Shown: positions 18,027 to 24,068 of the stretch, piece after piece
How the letters are laid out: each line of letters begins with the position of its first letter
Position numbering within the stretch: position 1 is the stretch's first letter
Position numbers and translations under genes: made by a program
The notes under the pieces: model-generated
Database searches by the model: none
The model's input: only the letters and a program-made list of their open reading frames with translations
What the model was told of the DNA's origin: nothing
IMG/VR virus record: IMGVR_UViG_3300043803_000633
Location: 1 to 37,942 of that record
Reading direction: 5' to 3' (one strand)
DNA from: a virus
DNA: 37,942 bases

Positions 18027-19364
18027 TCATCGGTTACGGGTACTGATCTCTGCGTACGGGTCGTAGTCCTTGGGTTTCGGGTCGAGCCGCTCGCGCACCT
18101 CGCGAGGCAGCATCTTGGCGACCGGGTAGGCGAAGGTGAGCGCGAGCGCGTCCGCGATGTCCGGGCTGCCGCCGCCCTGAAGCCGCTTCTTGATCTCGTC
18201 CTTCGACTCGAGGACGCGCTTGCCGACCGCGTCGTACCAGTACATCGGGGTCGACAGTTCCTGCTTGAGGGTCGTGTCCTGCGGGATGCTGCCGCCGTTC
18301 TCGAGCCATTCCTTGACGGCCCACCACATCTCGGTGCGCTTGTTGACGAACAGGTTCGGGAACGTGGCCTTGCCGCCGAATGGCACCTCGGTGACCTCGT
18401 AGCCGAGCTGGCGCAGGCGGTCGATGACGCCCGAGCCGGCGCCTGCGTCAATGAACACGGCGTCCGGGTCGCGGTCCTCGATGATGCTGGCGACGATGGC
18501 CGCGAGGTTCATGTTGTCGATCCCCTGCCGGATGACCGGGTCTTCCATCCGCAGGCCCTGACGCAGGACGATCACGCTGCGGTCATCCCCGAACCGGGCC
18601 GGATCGACGCCGATCACCAGCGGGAACTCGAGGACGTCCCCATCCGGGTAGCGGCGGCTGGCGGCGGCGTCTGCCTCGGACAGGCTGATGAGCTGGTCAT
18701 CGCCGGCGGCGCTGAAGTCGCAGAGGTACTCGCGTGCGAATGCCTGCTCGGGCATGTCGCGCTGGAGGCGCTCAACCTCCTCGGCGTCGAGGGCGTCCGT
18801 GTCGTGGACCGTGTACCTCGCCGCATACCAGTCGGGCAGGGAGCCTGCCCGGTAGAACAGCTCGCTGAACAGGTTGATCCCGGCGGGGGTGCCGATGAAC
18901 ATGGCCCATCCCTTGCGGTCGGAGAGGGCGGGCTGGAGGATGTCGTTCCAGACCTCGGGCTTGATCTGCGCGACCTCGTCGATGACGCAGCCGTCAAGGC
19001 GCACGCCGCGGAGAGCGTCAGGGTTGTCGCCGCCGAACAGGCGGATCGTGGCCTTGTTGTGCTTAAAGGTGACGGCCAGGTCGGCCTCGTTGATCTCGAC
19101 GGCGGCCGAGCGGATGAACGGGTCGAGCTTCTGCTTCAAACGCGCCCAGGCGATGGCCTTGGCCTGCTTCAGGAACGGTGCGACGTATACGAAGAACCCC
19201 AGTTCATCGGTGAACTTCACCGCCCGGTGCATGAGTTCCATGAGCGCGAGCTCGGTCTTGCCGGCGCGGCGGTGCAGGGCGAGCACGGTGAAGCGCCGGC
19301 GCTCGAGGTGGCACTTGCGCTGCCACGCCCTGGGCTCGTAGCCGAGCCGGATCGTCTCAGGCAT
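18027..19364 (-). CDS. terL: Terminase large subunit
   Basis: 445 residues. Walker A is HRRAGKTE (31-38), Walker B is GCVIDE (125-130), and the coupling region WAMFIGTPAG follows at about 153-162. The nuclease domain shows VIGVDPARFGDD (D254), FIDAGAGSG (D306) and SPDIADALALTF (D402/D405), an RNase H-like acidic set. It is the packaging motor and headful nuclease. The ATG overlaps the small-terminase stop by eight bases, and the portal lies two genes downstream. All key residues appear present. Confidence 0.96.
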   Translation of the reverse strand: MPETIRLGYEPRAWQRKCHLERRRFTVLALHRRAGKTELALMELMHRAVKFTDELGFFVYVAPFLKQAKAIAWARLKQKLDPFIRSAAVEINEADLAVTFKHNKATIRLFGGDNPDALRGVRLDGCVIDEVAQIKPEVWNDILQPALSDRKGWAMFIGTPAGINLFSELFYRAGSLPDWYAARYTVHDTDALDAEEVERLQRDMPEQAFAREYLCDFSAAGDDQLISLSEADAAASRRYPDGDVLEFPLVIGVDPARFGDDRSVIVLRQGLRMEDPVIRQGIDNMNLAAIVASIIEDRDPDAVFIDAGAGSGVIDRLRQLGYEVTEVPFGGKATFPNLFVNKRTEMWWAVKEWLENGGSIPQDTTLKQELSTPMYWYDAVGKRVLESKDEIKKRLQGGGSPDIADALALTFAYPVAKMLPREVRERLDPKPKDYDPYAEISTRNR

Positions 19365-19767
19365 CCGGGACGCCGGTGATGACGTTCAGGACGATGTTCC
19401 CGCCATGGTCAAGGTGCTGGCGGTCGCCGTACTTCTTCGGGTTCCACTTGGCGAGGAGCTTCAGGCGGGTATCGACCTGGAGCCGACGCCACGCCACCTC
19501 GACTTGGTCAAGCGGCTGGATGTCCGACAGCGCCATGCACTGGTCGGCGATGATGTCATGCCCATCTTCGCGTGCGCGTGCGATGCGTAGGGCGAAATCC
19601 GGGTCCTTGTCCATCCAGTCGTAAACCGCCGTGAAGTGCGGGTTTCCGTCAATCCTGCACCATTCGCGCAGGGGCCGGCCTTCGGAGATCCACTTGACGA
19701 GGGAGTCAGCCTTGTCCTGCGGGACGGGGATCGTTGTTCCCAGCGGTCGCCCGACCTTCCGCCGCAC
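19357..19767 (-). CDS. terS: Terminase small subunit (start uncertain)
   Basis: The C-terminal part, REWCRIDGNPHFTAVYDW then DPDFALRIARAREDGHD and RLQVDTRLKLLAKWNPKKYG, is the classic small-terminase (Terminase_5-like) pattern; this subunit recognises phage DNA for packaging. An ATG in frame at 19938 exists, but its first 57 codons are out of frame with a better HTH gene. I therefore prefer GTG at 19767 (VRRKVGRPLGTTIPV), giving 136 residues and leaving a 62-base overlap with that gene. No good ribosome site precedes the GTG, so translation may depend on coupling. Confidence 0.85.
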   Translation of the reverse strand: MRRKVGRPLGTTIPVPQDKADSLVKWISEGRPLREWCRIDGNPHFTAVYDWMDKDPDFALRIARAREDGHDIIADQCMALSDIQPLDQVEVAWRRLQVDTRLKLLAKWNPKKYGDRQHLDHGGNIVLNVITGVPDA

Positions 19768-19996
19768 GACGAGGTCGCCGCCAGGAGGAGGGGACTGCGC
19801 TGCGGCGCTGGTAGCGGGCGATCTTCGCGACCGTCTGCCAACGGAGGGAGAGGTGCTTGGCGATGCGACGATAGCCCCATCCACGGTCTTCGTGGAGCTC
19901 GCGGATGACGGCGACTGTTTCGTCCGTGATCGTGGCATTGTGGTGGGTCTGGCCGACGCGGCGGCCGTTCTCGTCGTAGGCGACGAGGGTGGTCAC
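19706..19996 (-). CDS. Small HTH protein upstream of terminase
   Basis: 96 residues: VAYDENGRRVGQTHHNATI, then VIRELHEDRGWGYRRIAKHL and SLRWQTVAKIARYQRRSAVP. The second half is a homeodomain-like helix-turn-helix as in transposase/resolvase-type DNA binders. Small proteins starting '(M)xLVAYDExGxRxGExH' and ending 'RRRSxxPxRW' precede the terminase in several phages, so I treat it as a real gene separate from terS and not as its N-terminus. Start is GTG at 19996 in a GTGA overlap with the previous stop. It may assist pac/cos recognition or regulate late genes. Confidence 0.75.
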   Translation of the reverse strand: MTTLVAYDENGRRVGQTHHNATITDETVAVIRELHEDRGWGYRRIAKHLSLRWQTVAKIARYQRRSAVPSSWRRPRRAAEGRATAGNNDPRPAGQG

Positions 19997-20139
19997 TTCT
20001 TCCGCCGGCCCTTGGCGCGGACGTCGGCGCGGTTGAACTTCTTGGCGACCTTCATGGGGATGCCTACCTTCTTGGCGAAGGCGCGGGAATGGGCGGCGGC
20101 TGCCATGAGGCGGCGCTGGGCGGGTGACTTGCTGGGCAT
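19993..20139 (-). CDS. Small conserved basic phage protein (48 aa)
   Basis: MPSKSPAQRRLMAAAAHSRA with FAKKVGIPMKVAKKFNRAD is a widespread tiny phage protein family encoded near terminases or capsid genes. It is strongly basic (ends RAKGRRKK). Function is unknown; nucleic acid binding is plausible from charge. I chose ATG 20139, because upstream codons of the open frame overlap the next gene and look like shadow. AAGGATTCCTGACC precedes the ATG. Confidence 0.8.
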   Translation of the reverse strand: MPSKSPAQRRLMAAAAHSRAFAKKVGIPMKVAKKFNRADVRAKGRRKK

Positions 20140-20141
20140 GG

Positions 20142-20384
20142 TCAGGAATCCTTCAGGACGAGCCGGAGGTCGAATCCGGCCTCGTGGGCGATCTTGAGCA
20201 CGGAATCGAACGTGGGGCGCCTGCGCCCGATTACGGGGGCATTGGAGAGGAGGCACTGGACGGTATGTGCGCGGAGTGCGCCGTGGGCCTCGAGGCGGCG
20301 TGCGAGTGCGGAGCGCGTGGTTCCCTTGTCGGTCACGGCCTGCGTGATCGCCGCCTTGAAGTCCTCATACGAACGGATATGCAT
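20142..20384 (-). CDS. XRE-like HTH regulator, possibly leaderless
   Basis: 80 residues. TRSALARRLEAHGALRAHTV and QCLLSN form a helix-turn-helix, and PTFDSVLKIAHEAGFDLRLV is the usual C-terminal helix of XRE/Cro-type regulators. The ATG is seven bases downstream of a TATACT hexamer and has no Shine-Dalgarno sequence, so the message could start at the ATG itself, as lambda cI does from its maintenance promoter. It lies in the rightmost part of the minus block, facing the control region. A repressor or transcription switch role is inferred. Confidence 0.75.
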   Translation of the reverse strand: MHIRSYEDFKAAITQAVTDKGTTRSALARRLEAHGALRAHTVQCLLSNAPVIGRRRPTFDSVLKIAHEAGFDLRLVLKDS

Positions 20385-20391
20385 TGCCCGC

Positions 20392-20420
20392 AGTATATCA
20401 CTGCGAGGTGATGACTTCAC
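20392..20420 (-). promoter_or_regulatory. Candidate promoter giving a leaderless HTH transcript
   Basis: On the minus strand TATACT (20397-20392) lies 17 bases after GTGAAG (20420-20415; 3 of 6 matches to the -35 consensus). The expected start, seven bases after TATACT, is the A of the ATG at 20384. The -10 overlaps the stop of the preceding gene. The weak -35 suggests that an activator is needed or that expression is low. Confidence 0.45.
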
Positions 20421-20688
20421 CGAAATCCTCGGCGGTTGCCGGCCAGATGATCCTAGGGGTGCCGGGGCCAAGGTAATTCTGCTCGATGCGGTCGGTGACG
20501 AAGCAGCGCGCCTCGGCCATGGTCATGTTCTCGTTGTCGCGCAGGCGGGCTGCGATCATCTCGGCGCTGTATACGGCGACGGGTATGCAGTTCTCCTCGT
20601 CGGGGCGTGGGTACATGATCCCGAGCAGGCAGTCATCGAACTGCGCCAGGAGGATGGGGTTGTGCTTCGGTCTGCGCCTTCCCGCCAT
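20398..20688 (-). CDS. Conserved small phage protein (96 aa)
   Basis: MAGRRRPKHNPILLAQFDDC, then LLGIMYPRPDEENCIPVAVY, SAEMIAARL, MTMAEARCFV and GPGTPRIIW. The pattern 'FDdallGi..r....pvAvYs...i...l.....m..eeA.e.......g.yvGegTPiii' is found in a common phage/prophage protein of about 90-100 residues with unknown function. I start at ATG 20688; the open frame extends upstream, but that stretch is repeat-like and not coding in character. First gene of the minus block. Confidence 0.75.
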   Translation of the reverse strand: MAGRRRPKHNPILLAQFDDCLLGIMYPRPDEENCIPVAVYSAEMIAARLRDNENMTMAEARCFVTDRIEQNYLGPGTPRIIWPATAEDFGEVITSQ

Positions 20689-20715
20689 GCGGGCGATGCT
20701 ACAAAGCGTTCGTTT

Positions 20716-20739
20716 CGTTTCGCATTTCGCAATGAAACG
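20716..20739. promoter_or_regulatory. Imperfect dyad upstream of the minus-strand block (possible operator)
   Basis: CGTTT-CG-CATT, a four-base loop (TCGC), then AATG-AAACG: nine paired positions with a two-base bulge, 28 bases upstream of the start at 20688. CGTTTCG is also directly repeated just left of it (20709-20722). AT content is higher than in the flanks. Candidate repressor site for the late block. Confidence 0.45.
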
Positions 20740-21140
20740 ATGGTTTTTCAGGACGCCGCTCGCTGCGCTCCGCTGCGCTTCGCCTGCGGCTCCGCTTCGC
20801 TCCACTCGCGGCGCCTGGGGTGAGCCGGCGACAGGGGAGGGATTATTCCGATCCGTCCTTCGCTTCGCTCAGGACTCTGCGGGGCGCTTCGCGCCCCCCG
20901 AATCACGGATTTCAGTTCACATGGTGAGCGCAGAGGGCGTGACCCCGCAAAGGGGGCCACCACGATCAGCCCACGCGGAGCCGCGCTGTCAGTCGTAGCG
21001 ACGATTTTCACCATTTCGCTGGAGGACTGCCAGCCGCTGCCATCGTCGGGGAGCGCACCCTTTCGGGCGGCGCAGGATAGGGTCATGCCCTGCGTCTACA
21101 TCCATGCTCCCCTACCGCGCCGAGAGCTGCGTGCGGCATT
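20740..21140. other. Non-coding stretch with GCTTCGCT-type repeats and a GC hairpin
   Basis: No convincing gene. It contains tandem-like CGCTGCGCTCCGCT / CGCTTCGCT text, a GTCCT/AGGAC stem around TTCGCTTCGCTC (20855-20874), and a hairpin GGGGCGC-TTC-GCGCCCC at 20881-20897. Such text is typical of interspersed bacterial repeats, and translations of it (SPERSEG, LRFAQD) turn up as false proteins in many genomes. It may be a host-derived repeat captured by the phage, or a transcription-blocking spacer between the divergent blocks. Confidence 0.5.
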
Positions 21141-21141
21141 G

Positions 21142-21169
21142 TTGCCCCTGAAGGCACCTGCGGTACAAT
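21142..21169 (+). promoter_or_regulatory. Candidate sigma70-type promoter for a small RNA
   Basis: -35 TTGCCC (21142-21147), 16-base spacer, -10 TACAAT (21164-21169; one mismatch from TATAAT). The predicted start is near 21176. No gene follows closely, but a terminator-like hairpin ends at about 21268. Confidence 0.55.
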
Positions 21170-21175
21170 GCGACC

Positions 21176-21268
21176 GGATCGATTTAGGTGGCTGCATGAT
21201 ACCGATCTCTCGGGGCATGCAAGCGAAATTTGCAGACGGCCGCAAGCACGCTTGCGGTCGTTCTGTTT
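21176..21268 (+). ncRNA. Candidate phage small RNA, about 93 nt
   Basis: Bounded by a promoter-like pair upstream and an intrinsic-terminator-like stem downstream. It contains three successive hairpins: CCGA-TCTC-TCGG (21202-21213), TGCAA-GCGAAAT-TTGCA (21218-21234) and the terminator stem (21235-21262). The start and end were read by eye, and no known RNA family was recognised. Antisense regulation of a host or phage message is the obvious hypothesis. Confidence 0.45.
21235..21268 (+). terminator. Intrinsic terminator-like stem-loop
   Basis: A 12-bp stem (left arm 21235-21246, loop CACG, right arm 21251-21262; two G-T wobbles) is followed by a T-rich run, CTGTTT. It would end plus-strand transcripts before the dyad region. 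Confidence 0.6.
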
Positions 21269-21364
21269 CCGGGGTATGTTTCCCGCGTCAGGCGTGTCCT
21301 CTCTGACGAGGCGAAGCGGCCTGTGGCTGCCGAGCACGGCGCGACCTGACTGAACCCCCGGAAG

Positions 21365-21396
21365 CGCGGCCTGGTTGACGCAAGTCCCGGGCCGCG
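21365..21396. other. GC stem-loop followed by TTTCGTTTC
   Basis: CGCGGCC (21365-21371) pairs with GGCCGCG (21390-21396) over an 18-base loop that contains TTGACG. The plus strand then reads TTTCGTTTC. It could be a weak terminator or part of the operator architecture. Confidence 0.4.
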
Positions 21397-21410
21397 TTTC
21401 GTTTCGGGCG

Positions 21411-21458
21411 TGTGACAAACTGATGACACTTGTCAACAAGTGTGGTGACTTTGTCACA
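21411..21458. promoter_or_regulatory. 48-bp concentric double dyad (operator or replication-type site)
   Basis: The inner inverted repeat ACACTTGT-CA-ACAAGTGT (21426-21443) and the outer repeat TGTGACAAA (21411-21419) / TTTGTCACA (21450-21458) share the same centre, 21434.5. Within it, TGACA/TGTCA half-sites recur (for example TGACA-CT-TGTCA at 21424-21435 and GTGAC-TTT-GTCAC at 21445-21457). This is the organisation expected for cooperative dimer binding. The binding protein is unknown; the HTH regulator at 20142-20384 is a candidate. Confidence 0.65.
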
Positions 21459-21479
21459 TGACTAGTTTGCTGGTCAGGT

Positions 21480-21510
21480 GGGCAGCGCCAGGTCTTAGCC
21501 TGGCCTGCCC
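21480..21510. other. 12-bp stem-loop with one bulge
   Basis: GGGCAG-C-GCCAGG (21480-21492), loop TCTTAG, then CCTGGC-CTGCCC (21499-21510): twelve pairs interrupted by one bulged C. No T-tract follows. It lies 143 bases before the first plus-strand gene and could be a structured leader, a terminator for incoming transcripts, or a protein-binding cruciform. Confidence 0.5.
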
Positions 21511-21639
21511 GATGGCGGAATGCGTTTGCTACACCAATGGGTGCGCGATCACCGGGCCGTCCCTCGCGGGCTTTCTGCCGGTGCCCATGTGAGTGGTTGG
21601 GGCCGAAGCCACCGCAGACTCACCCCTCCGCACCGAGAG

Positions 21640-21653
21640 TATACCTACGCAAA
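21640..21653 (+). promoter_or_regulatory. -10 element placed for a leaderless plus-strand transcript
   Basis: TATACC (21640-21645) stands exactly seven bases before the ATG at 21653, the same geometry as at 20384 on the other strand. No Shine-Dalgarno and no clear -35 are visible, so an activator may be needed. Confidence 0.35.
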
Positions 21654-22237
21654 TGCCCCGCCACGCAAATCTTCCGTTTCATCTCTACGTGCAAGTACAC
21701 AACTCGGCGCTCGGGCCGCAGATGCCCGAGGGCACGACACGCGGCATCTGGCACGCGGCGTACTGCCGGCCCGGGCAGGAACTCCTCGCGCACGTGCTGC
21801 TCGAGACGGGCGCGCACTGGTGCGGCATCCCGCTGCATCTCATGTCGATGACCACCGCGTTCCACCCGCAGGCCGTCGCCGGCGGCGGGTCGCGTGAGCT
21901 CACGCCCTGGGGCGGCATGGGCGAGCACCTCGAGGCCGTGCACCTCCACTACCTCGAGGGACTGCCGTGCATGGGCGTTTCCCAGAAGACCGCACTTGGC
22001 GAGAGGCCCGGATTCACGGGCCGGCATACGGGAATCGTCTTCGACTGGGCGGATGGCTTCAGCCGCTACCCGCAGGAGCACAAGCCCCTGAACCTCATCG
22101 AGACGAGTTCGGGCTGGTTCATGCTGCTGCCGAACAACTACGTGCAGTACATCGACTCGCACTTCACCTCGTACGTCAAGGGCGAGCGCGACTTCCGGCA
22201 CTATCGTCGCGGCGACGAGGTCTACTGGCGTGACTGA
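21653..22237 (+). CDS. Unknown protein, His/Trp-rich, first gene of the plus block (194 aa)
   Basis: Not recognised. The sequence is well ordered in composition (LPFHLYVQVHNSALGPQMPE, RGIWHAAYCRPGQELLAHVL, LETGAHWCGIPLHLM, ETSSGWFMLLPNNYVQYIDS). It has about 15 histidines, many aromatics, no signal peptide and no membrane segment. It reads as a soluble globular protein. Its position as first gene after the control region suggests an early role such as host takeover or anti-defence, but nothing in the sequence proves it. The ATG has no ribosome site; GTG at 21593 is an in-frame alternative without one either. Codon use matches neighbours. Confidence 0.75.
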   Translation: MPRHANLPFHLYVQVHNSALGPQMPEGTTRGIWHAAYCRPGQELLAHVLLETGAHWCGIPLHLMSMTTAFHPQAVAGGGSRELTPWGGMGEHLEAVHLHYLEGLPCMGVSQKTALGERPGFTGRHTGIVFDWADGFSRYPQEHKPLNLIETSSGWFMLLPNNYVQYIDSHFTSYVKGERDFRHYRRGDEVYWRD

Positions 22238-22272
22238 CGATCCGGCGTACAAGTCCGGATAAGGCGTACATA

Positions 22273-22308
22273 TTTCCGCAAACGGAAGCCATCCCGTAAG
22301 CGGAAATC
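22273..22308. other. Stem-loop between convergent genes
   Basis: ATTTCCGC (22273-22280) pairs with GCGGAAAT (22301-22308). A competing inner hairpin TTCCG-CAAA-CGGAA overlaps it (22275-22288, roughly). Its location between the plus gene ending at 22237 and the minus gene ending at 22343 fits a bidirectional transcription end, though no T-tract is present. GGCGTACA is directly repeated just upstream. Confidence 0.45.
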
Positions 22309-22342
22309 GATGCCCGTCATTGATTTGCGGATACGGCTTGGG

Positions 22343-22606
22343 TCAGGCTTCGCGCCTGTAGCCCATACGCCACAGCAGGCGAGACAGGTCGTTCGCCAAG
22401 TCGGTGACGGCTTTTTCGTCCAATTCCGGTCGGCAGCAATGTATGGCTTCATGGAGGGTCGTGTCCAAACGATCCTCCTCGGACTGCCATGTGGCGATCC
22501 GCAGCACGCGGCCTGCGGCATGGCCAGGGTCGACCATGTTGCCATAGTCGGCCAGGTTCGGGCTGAACCTGAGCGTCCAGTACTTGCCTCCGAGCCGGAC
22601 CCTCAT
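22343..22606 (-). CDS. Small zincin-like (HExxH) phage protein
   Basis: 87 residues. MRVRLGGKYWTLRFSPNLAD, then RIATWQSEEDRLDTTLHEAI with HEAIH at 52-56 (HExxH), and ANDLSRLLWRMGYRRE. Short phage proteins with this layout are common and are predicted to have a minimal zincin fold. A third zinc ligand could be one of the acidic residues in ELDEKAV downstream; peptidase activity is not shown. It is the last gene of the minus-strand island, seven bases after the previous stop, with only a weak ribosome site. Confidence 0.8.
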   Translation of the reverse strand: MRVRLGGKYWTLRFSPNLADYGNMVDPGHAAGRVLRIATWQSEEDRLDTTLHEAIHCCRPELDEKAVTDLANDLSRLLWRMGYRREA

Positions 22607-22613
22607 GGCCGGC

Positions 22614-22748
22614 TCACTTGAATCCGCGCTTCATCGCACGGTACGCCGATGGGCTCACCGTGGACTTCGACTTCGGGCGGCTGGTGCCGGCCCTGCGCCG
22701 TGCGTTGATGTTCGCGTACAGGCCGCGCTTCGCTGCTTTCTTCGCCAT
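22614..22748 (-). CDS. Tiny conserved basic phage protein (44 aa)
   Basis: MAKKAAKRGLYANINARRRA then GTSRPKSKSTVSPSAY belongs to a very widespread tiny phage family ('GLYANINakrkAGtSR.KSkSTis..aY..M'). Function unknown, strongly basic. ATG 22748 is preferred because AAGGA lies five bases upstream; an ATG six bases earlier would leave no spacing. The gene starts two bases after the stop of the next upstream gene. Confidence 0.85.
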   Translation of the reverse strand: MAKKAAKRGLYANINARRRAGTSRPKSKSTVSPSAYRAMKRGFK

Positions 22749-22750
22749 GT

Positions 22751-23017
22751 TCATCCTTTCGAGGTCTTGCCGCTGCACTTCCACTTTGCGCGTGACAGGC
22801 GCAGCGGGCTGTTGGGGTTCTTCGCCGCCGCCGAGCTGCGCTGCATCTGCCCCCAACTGCGGGCGCAGTAAGCATCGCCCTTTGCGGTGCCTGGCTTGAT
22901 GCGGTCGCCGCCGCTCTTGGCCTTGCCGGCCTGGCCGTAGCTCACCTTGTTGGTGCGCCCGGTCTTCGGGTTCTTCACGACCTTCACGAATCTCTTGCCC
23001 TTCGCTGGCGTCGGCAT
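22751..23017 (-). CDS. Conserved phage protein with SYGQAGKA...GTAKGDAYCARS motif (88 aa)
   Basis: FVKVVKNPKTGRTNKVSYGQ, AGKAKSGGDRIKPGTAKGDA, YCARS, then NSPLRLSRAKWKC. This is a widespread small family in dsDNA phages, with Lys/Gly-rich and two conserved Cys positions (AYCARS, KWKCSG) but no known function. It nearly always accompanies the GLYANIN protein, as here. The ATG has an AGGAGCATCC ribosome site. Confidence 0.85.
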   Translation of the reverse strand: MPTPAKGKRFVKVVKNPKTGRTNKVSYGQAGKAKSGGDRIKPGTAKGDAYCARSWGQMQRSSAAAKNPNSPLRLSRAKWKCSGKTSKG

Positions 23018-23052
23018 GGATGCTCCTGGATCTGTCTTTCTCAGACGGTCAG

Positions 23053-23958
23053 TTACTGCGCTTCACGGACCTCGAAGCGCAGGGTACGGGTCGAGACCCC
23101 GTTCCTGCGGGCGCATTCCATCCAGAACCTGAGCCATAGCGCCCCCTTCGGCTTGGGCGGCATGCCCTTCTCGACGGCCCATCCGCCCTGCTCGCTGAAC
23201 TCGTCCTTGTAGCCTGGGCTGCGGACATGCAGGACGCGGTCGAGGTACGGCCTGCCGTGGAGCGAAAGCCTCGCCCGCTGGATCGGCATGATCCATTCGT
23301 CGTGGGTGTGGCCCGTCCAGATCAGGTCGGCGTCCGGCAGGTAGACCGCCATGCGCGAGGTCTGGATGGTGCCCCTGGTGACCGGGCCGCCGCCGCCGTA
23401 ACCGTGGTGCATGTACATCACGACGCTGCTGGCAACGAGCTGGCGGTATCCCTTCTTTCGGACGAGGAACCGGACCCAGTTTGCATAACTTCCTGCATAT
23501 GCACGGCAGTCCTTGTTCCTCGCCTTAAGTGCCTCAACCAGGCGCTCGTTCATGTCCGTTTCGTGGCGCTTTCGGATCGCGGTTTCGTGGTTGCCGGGTG
23601 CGAACATGAGCGCCATGTCTGCCCACGGCGCGAGATAGTCGGCGGTTGTGTTGATGACGGCGTCGAGGTAGCGCCCCTCGCGGTGCTCGGGACGGCAAGC
23701 CGAGGTGTCAGACCTCAAATCGTATTTTCCTTGCATACAGCATAGGAAATCCCCGTTCGAGATCCACTTCGCCCCGCGCTCCCGGCACTGGCGCATGTGC
23801 CGCTCGAACATCTGCCGATCCGCGTGGGCGTTGTCGATGTGCGCGTCGGAGATCAGGAGATATTCCTGGCTCCAGTCCTGCGACGGGCTCGATCCATCCC
23901 CATCATGCGACATCTCGACGGTGAACGATCCGGGCTGGTGCTGCGTCATCGACACCAT
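23053..23958 (-). CDS. Calcineurin-like metallophosphoesterase
   Basis: 301 residues from ATG 23958 (AAGG nine bases upstream); ATG 23949 also possible. The five metal-binding blocks are intact: SDAHID (37-42), NGDF (68-71), PGNHE (121-125), MHHGYGGGG (183-191) and GHTHDE (216-221). Such enzymes hydrolyse phosphomonoesters or diesters with two metal ions. In phages they may remove 5'/2',3'-phosphates from RNA or DNA, or degrade cyclic-nucleotide alarm signals used by host defence; the substrate cannot be told here. It is the first gene of a four-gene minus-strand island that opposes the plus block and has a dyad just upstream. Confidence 0.9.
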   Translation of the reverse strand: MVSMTQHQPGSFTVEMSHDGDGSSPSQDWSQEYLLISDAHIDNAHADRQMFERHMRQCRERGAKWISNGDFLCCMQGKYDLRSDTSACRPEHREGRYLDAVINTTADYLAPWADMALMFAPGNHETAIRKRHETDMNERLVEALKARNKDCRAYAGSYANWVRFLVRKKGYRQLVASSVVMYMHHGYGGGGPVTRGTIQTSRMAVYLPDADLIWTGHTHDEWIMPIQRARLSLHGRPYLDRVLHVRSPGYKDEFSEQGGWAVEKGMPPKPKGALWLRFWMECARRNGVSTRTLRFEVREAQ

Positions 23959-23997
23959 GCGCCGACACCTTACGCACTTTCCCCGCGATTTCACGCC

Positions 23998-24025
23998 GTA
24001 AGAAATTCTTGCCGGAATTTCTAAC
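23998..24025. promoter_or_regulatory. Dyad operator between divergent genes
   Basis: AGAAATTC (24001-24008) and GAATTTCT (24015-24022) are perfect inverted repeats over TTGCCG. Two more outer pairs (GT/AC) match beyond one mismatch. It is AT-rich in a GC-rich region and sits between the minus-strand phosphoesterase (start 23958) and the plus-strand operon promoter (24035-24064), so one protein could control both directions. Confidence 0.6.
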
Positions 24026-24034
24026 GCAACCCCC

Positions 24035-24064
24035 TTGCGCCGCCGATATAGCCCGATGTATACA
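24035..24064 (+). promoter_or_regulatory. Candidate promoter of the plus-strand middle operon
   Basis: TTGCGC (24035-24040), 18-base spacer, TATACA (24059-24064). It lies just downstream of the dyad and would start transcription near 24071, at the foot of the leader hairpin. Confidence 0.45.
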
Positions 24065-24068
24065 CCCC

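Noticed and set aside
20748-21086. 112-codon minus-strand open frame
   Set aside because: Its SPERSEG/SEAEPQAKRSGAQRAAS text is the translation of GCTTCGCT-type repeats, a known source of false proteins.
21083-21457. 124-codon minus-strand open frame starting in the dyad
   Set aside because: No ribosome site, no ordered protein pattern, and it runs over the sRNA, terminator and stem-loops.
21480-21560. Possible tRNA around the stem-loop at 21480
   Set aside because: Stem geometry does not give a cloverleaf, and no T-loop or anticodon arm could be placed.
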